From Planctomycetota bacterium (GTDB taxonomy: Bacteria > Planctomycetota > UBA8742 > UBA2392), in NCBI GenBank assembly GCA_019912315.1, contig JAIOJA010000042.1:1-64000 (forward strand): 64,000 nucleotides of DNA, given 5' to 3'. The notes below the pieces were generated by a model that did no database searches, was not told the origin of the DNA, and was given only the letters and a program-made list of their open reading frames with translations. Both the position numbers and the translations under genes were made by a program. This document shows, in pieces, positions 61,510 to 64,000 of the stretch (position 1 is its first letter; every line of letters begins with the position of its first letter).

Positions 61510-63591
61510 TTAATCGAAGTGCCGCGCGGCCGCGGCTGCCAGGTCGTCCTTCTGGGCGAGGCGCTGCTTGAACTCCGGGGCGTAGCGAACGTTCTTGCGG
61601 CGCTGCATTTCCGGATCCATCTCGTCTTCGGGGGCCTCGAGCCCTGTGCGGCAGGTCAGCGGGTCAACTCCGCAGGCGATGCAGCCGGGTGTGTGCCCGG
61701 AGCAATCTCTCGTGTACTGCTCAAGACGCGAGCGTGCACGTTCTTCCCACAGGTGCTTGCGACTGGTGCCGACACTGATCATGTCCCATGGCAGGTATTC
61801 GTGCTCGCCTCGCTCGCGGTGGATGAACGCGTCGGGCGTTACTCCGGCCTTCTCACAGGCGTCGTGCCAGAGCTGAAGGTTGCAGCACTCGTCCCAGGCG
61901 TCAAAGCGCGCACCGTTGCGCCAGGCGATTTCGGTGACTTTGCACAGGCGGCGATCTCCGCGGCTGAACAGAGCTTCCAGCCAGCTCGTCTCATAGCGGT
62001 GAACCTTCAGGCGGATCGACCTGTGCCGAACCAGTGAACGCAGCAGCTTCGCGTGCCGCTCCATGGTCTCGCGGGGGGCCATGCCCTCCCACTGGAACGG
62101 CGTGAATGCCTTCGGCACGAACAGGCTCACTGTCACGTTGAGTGTGAAATTGTGCCGCTTCATCTGCTTGGCCATCAGGGCGATCTCATTCAGCAGATCC
62201 GCCGATTCGCGAATGTCGTCCTCGGATTCAGTGGGCAGCCCGATCATCATGTAGAACTTGATGGTCTTGTAGCCCTCTTCCAAGGCTGCGCGCGCGCCCT
62301 CGCGCAGGTCGTACTGGGTGATGGTCTTGTTGATTACGCGGCGCAGGCGTTCGCTGCCGGTTTCCGGCGCGAGCGTCAGCCCCGACTTGCGTACGTTGCG
62401 CGTCAGGCCAGGCAAATACGTAAGCTGCTGGTCAACTCGCAGGGATGGCAGACTCACGCTGATGTGCTCGCCTTCGAACTCGGCCTGCAAGGCCTTGATG
62501 ACCGGCACAAGCTGCGGGTGGTCGCTGCTGCTGAGAGACAGCAACGCGATTTCGTCGTAGCCCGTATTCGTCACGGTCTTCCGGGCAAGCTCAACGACTT
62601 TTTCCGGAGTGCGGTAGCGTTGCGGGCGGTCGATCATGCCGGCCTGGCAATAGCGGCAGCCTTCGGTGCAGCCGCGCATGATCTCGATAGTTACACGATC
62701 CTGCACGACTTCGACGAACGGTATGATCTGCTTCGTTGGGTAGAAAGTCGTGTTCAGATTGGCGACTGCGTTCTTCTTGATGCGGACCGGCAGCCCGTCG
62801 ATCTGCGGTTTGAAATCGCTGATCACGTCGCCGTCGAAACTGACTTCGTACAAACCAGGCACGTAGCAGCCGGGTATGGCCTGCGCACAGACGGCCAGAA
62901 ACTCGCGGCGCGAAAGGGACGACAGGTTCTGTGGTACCGCGGCCATGCGCAATGTGTATGGCTTCTCGGCGTAAACGTCCTTCATGCTGAACCCGGACAG
63001 CAGGCGATACTGTTCAAGGACGCTGGTGTGCAGCTTGCCGCGCCAGACACCCAGCAGGTGCAGGAACGCGGGCAAGGATTCTTCGCCTTCGCCCAGTAGA
63101 AACAGGTCTATGAAATCCGCGAGGGGCTCCGGTGTTATGCTGCCGGTGCCGCCGGCTATCACAACGGGAGCGTCCTCATCCCTGTCGGCGCTGCGTAGTG
63201 CAACACCGCCAAGATCAAGCATGTTCAGCAGGTTCGTGTAGGTTGTCTCGTTCTGCAGGCTGAACCCCAGCGAGTCGAAGGCACCAAGCGGGCGATAATT
63301 TTCCAGCGAGTACAGCGGCAAGCCGTTGTCACGCAGTACCTGCTCCATGTCGAACCACGGCGCGAAGGCACGTTCGCACGCGAACTCTTCAAAGCGCTCG
63401 TTGACAAGGTGGTAAAGAATCCGAAAGCCCTGGTTGGACATGCCTATGGCGTAGGTGTCCGGGAAGCACAGCCCGAAATTCACCCGGACGTCGCTCCAGT
63501 CCTTGCGGATCGAATTGACTTCACTGCCCATATACTGGGCGGGCGTCTTCACAGACAGAAGGTGCGGGCGAACCTGTGCTAGTACATTCAT
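61510..63591 (-). CDS. B12-binding-type radical SAM protein, TIGR03960-like
   Basis: 693 residues from the ATG at 63591 (a GTG at 63594 precedes it). An N-terminal half of about 250 residues resembles a B12-binding-like domain (PDTYAIGMSNQGFRILY, GGTGSITPEPLADF). The radical SAM core has RGCTEGCRYCQAG near 308 with the Cys-x3-Cys-x2-Cys cluster, and YLPGLTRNVRKSGLTLAPE and YMMIGLPTESEDD. The tail contains a Cys-x2-Cys pair (GCIACGVDPLTC) that could bind a second cluster. Homologues often carry or adjoin a DUF2344 domain; none is present here. The substrate is unknown. Confidence 0.85.
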   Translation of the reverse strand: MNVLAQVRPHLLSVKTPAQYMGSEVNSIRKDWSDVRVNFGLCFPDTYAIGMSNQGFRILYHLVNERFEEFACERAFAPWFDMEQVLRDNGLPLYSLENYRPLGAFDSLGFSLQNETTYTNLLNMLDLGGVALRSADRDEDAPVVIAGGTGSITPEPLADFIDLFLLGEGEESLPAFLHLLGVWRGKLHTSVLEQYRLLSGFSMKDVYAEKPYTLRMAAVPQNLSSLSRREFLAVCAQAIPGCYVPGLYEVSFDGDVISDFKPQIDGLPVRIKKNAVANLNTTFYPTKQIIPFVEVVQDRVTIEIMRGCTEGCRYCQAGMIDRPQRYRTPEKVVELARKTVTNTGYDEIALLSLSSSDHPQLVPVIKALQAEFEGEHISVSLPSLRVDQQLTYLPGLTRNVRKSGLTLAPETGSERLRRVINKTITQYDLREGARAALEEGYKTIKFYMMIGLPTESEDDIRESADLLNEIALMAKQMKRHNFTLNVTVSLFVPKAFTPFQWEGMAPRETMERHAKLLRSLVRHRSIRLKVHRYETSWLEALFSRGDRRLCKVTEIAWRNGARFDAWDECCNLQLWHDACEKAGVTPDAFIHRERGEHEYLPWDMISVGTSRKHLWEERARSRLEQYTRDCSGHTPGCIACGVDPLTCRTGLEAPEDEMDPEMQRRKNVRYAPEFKQRLAQKDDLAAAAARHFD

Positions 63592-63658
63592 CACGGGGTG
63601 AAGGATACGAAACAGCGACCCGCTTGGTAGCCCGCGCGCCGCGTGTTAGTTTCCGGCC

Positions 63659-63907
63659 ATGGTTGCAATCAAGGTACTGTATTTCGCGCACCTCGCTGAC
63701 CGCACCGGTTTGCGCGAGGAGACCGTCGAGTTGAACGACGGGGGCACGGTGGTTGAGCTCAAGTCTGTGCTGAGGAACCGTCACCCAAGGTTGCTTGGCG
63801 CGCTGGATTCCTGTCGAGTAGCTATCGACGAAGAGTTCGCGTCTGACGATGTCGTTCTGCAGGATGGCCGGACGGTGGCATTTATTCCGCCCGTGAGCGG
63901 AGGTTAG
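63659..63907 (+). CDS. moaD: molybdopterin synthase sulfur carrier subunit
   Basis: 82 residues, a ubiquitin-like protein ending VAFIPPVSGG, with the C-terminal Gly-Gly that is thiocarboxylated to deliver sulfur to precursor Z in molybdenum cofactor synthesis. KVLYFAHLADRTGLREETVEL at the start is typical. It starts 67 bases from the divergent radical SAM gene. No other moa gene lies within the window; any may follow to the right. Confidence 0.9.
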   Translation: MVAIKVLYFAHLADRTGLREETVELNDGGTVVELKSVLRNRHPRLLGALDSCRVAIDEEFASDDVVLQDGRTVAFIPPVSGG

Positions 63908-63909
63908 CG

Positions 63910-64000
63910 ATGGTCAGACGTGCCGACCGACGATGTTCTGCGAATGCCGGCTCAGGCGTGGCAGGCGTAATGTACTGGTTCAACTTTCTCAGGCGCCGCG
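63910..64000 (+). CDS. possible partial CDS at the right edge
   Basis: An ATG at 63910 opens a frame without stop to the window end (MVRRADRRCSANAGS...). A later ATG at 63970, after AGGCG, gives MYWFNFLRRR and could be a small membrane protein start. There is too little sequence to choose between them or to name a family. Confidence 0.25.
   Translation, partial: MVRRADRRCSANAGSGVAGVMYWFNFLRRR

Overview
The window reads as a chromosomal segment of a GC-rich (roughly 60%) diderm bacterium. Lgt, DapF, several lipoboxes, an HldD-like epimerase and an exported amidase indicate peptidoglycan and an outer membrane. A bacterial deoxyhypusine-synthase homologue, a tricorn-type protease, cytochrome-free soluble metabolism and a MYXO-CTERM-like sorting tail suggest Planctomycetota or a nearby lineage. 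That placement is inference; there is no rRNA in the window and I saw no tRNA.

Layout. 1-2.5 kb: a partial Lys/Arg-rich protein, an 0.8 kb gap rich in hairpins, and a secreted protein. 2.6-5.6 kb: pgk, a duplicated PH-like membrane protein, rpe. 5.6-9.7 kb (minus): two paralogous carboxypeptidase-regulatory-like proteins downstream of an FHA-GAF-HD-GYP sensor. 10-16.9 kb: rhomboid pseudoprotease, S41 protease, pheT, lgt, DUF169 protein. 17.3-19.4 kb (minus): thioesterase and acyl-CoA ligase. 20-26.9 kb: tricorn-like protease, MazG-like protein, DHS homologue, epimerase, phosphatase. 27-31 kb: recA and alaS. 31-45 kb: rpmF-plsX-fabH-fabD-fabG, then a propionyl-CoA carboxylase / methylmalonyl-CoA mutase / epimerase module, then acpP-fabF. 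45-50 kb: lipoprotein, dapF, site-2 protease, scpA, and a convergent amidase. 50-56 kb: DoxX, two UPF0316-like paralogues, aspartase/fumarase, efp, MFS. 56-64 kb: lipoproteins (one with a cyclophilin domain), accB-accC, radical SAM protein, moaD.

Metabolically the core is acyl chemistry. The fab genes make fatty acids from malonyl-CoA, which the second accB/accC pair helps supply. The embedded module could carry propionyl-CoA to (R)-methylmalonyl-CoA and then to succinyl-CoA once the missing B12-binding mutase subunit is added.

The most unusual signal is not a gene. At least four, probably five, intergenic sites hold facing inverted arrays of degenerate short tandem repeats, period 7 at four sites and 9 at one, with a different repeat word at each site. 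One pair of arrays encloses an intact four-helix-bundle (23S rRNA intervening-sequence-type) gene, one encloses a truncated copy of such a gene, and the others are solo hairpins. They abut or supply stop codons and, at accC, a ribosome binding site. A second palindrome family, carrying AGAGCCCCG ends, sits after the tricorn gene, before alaS, and in frame inside alaS.
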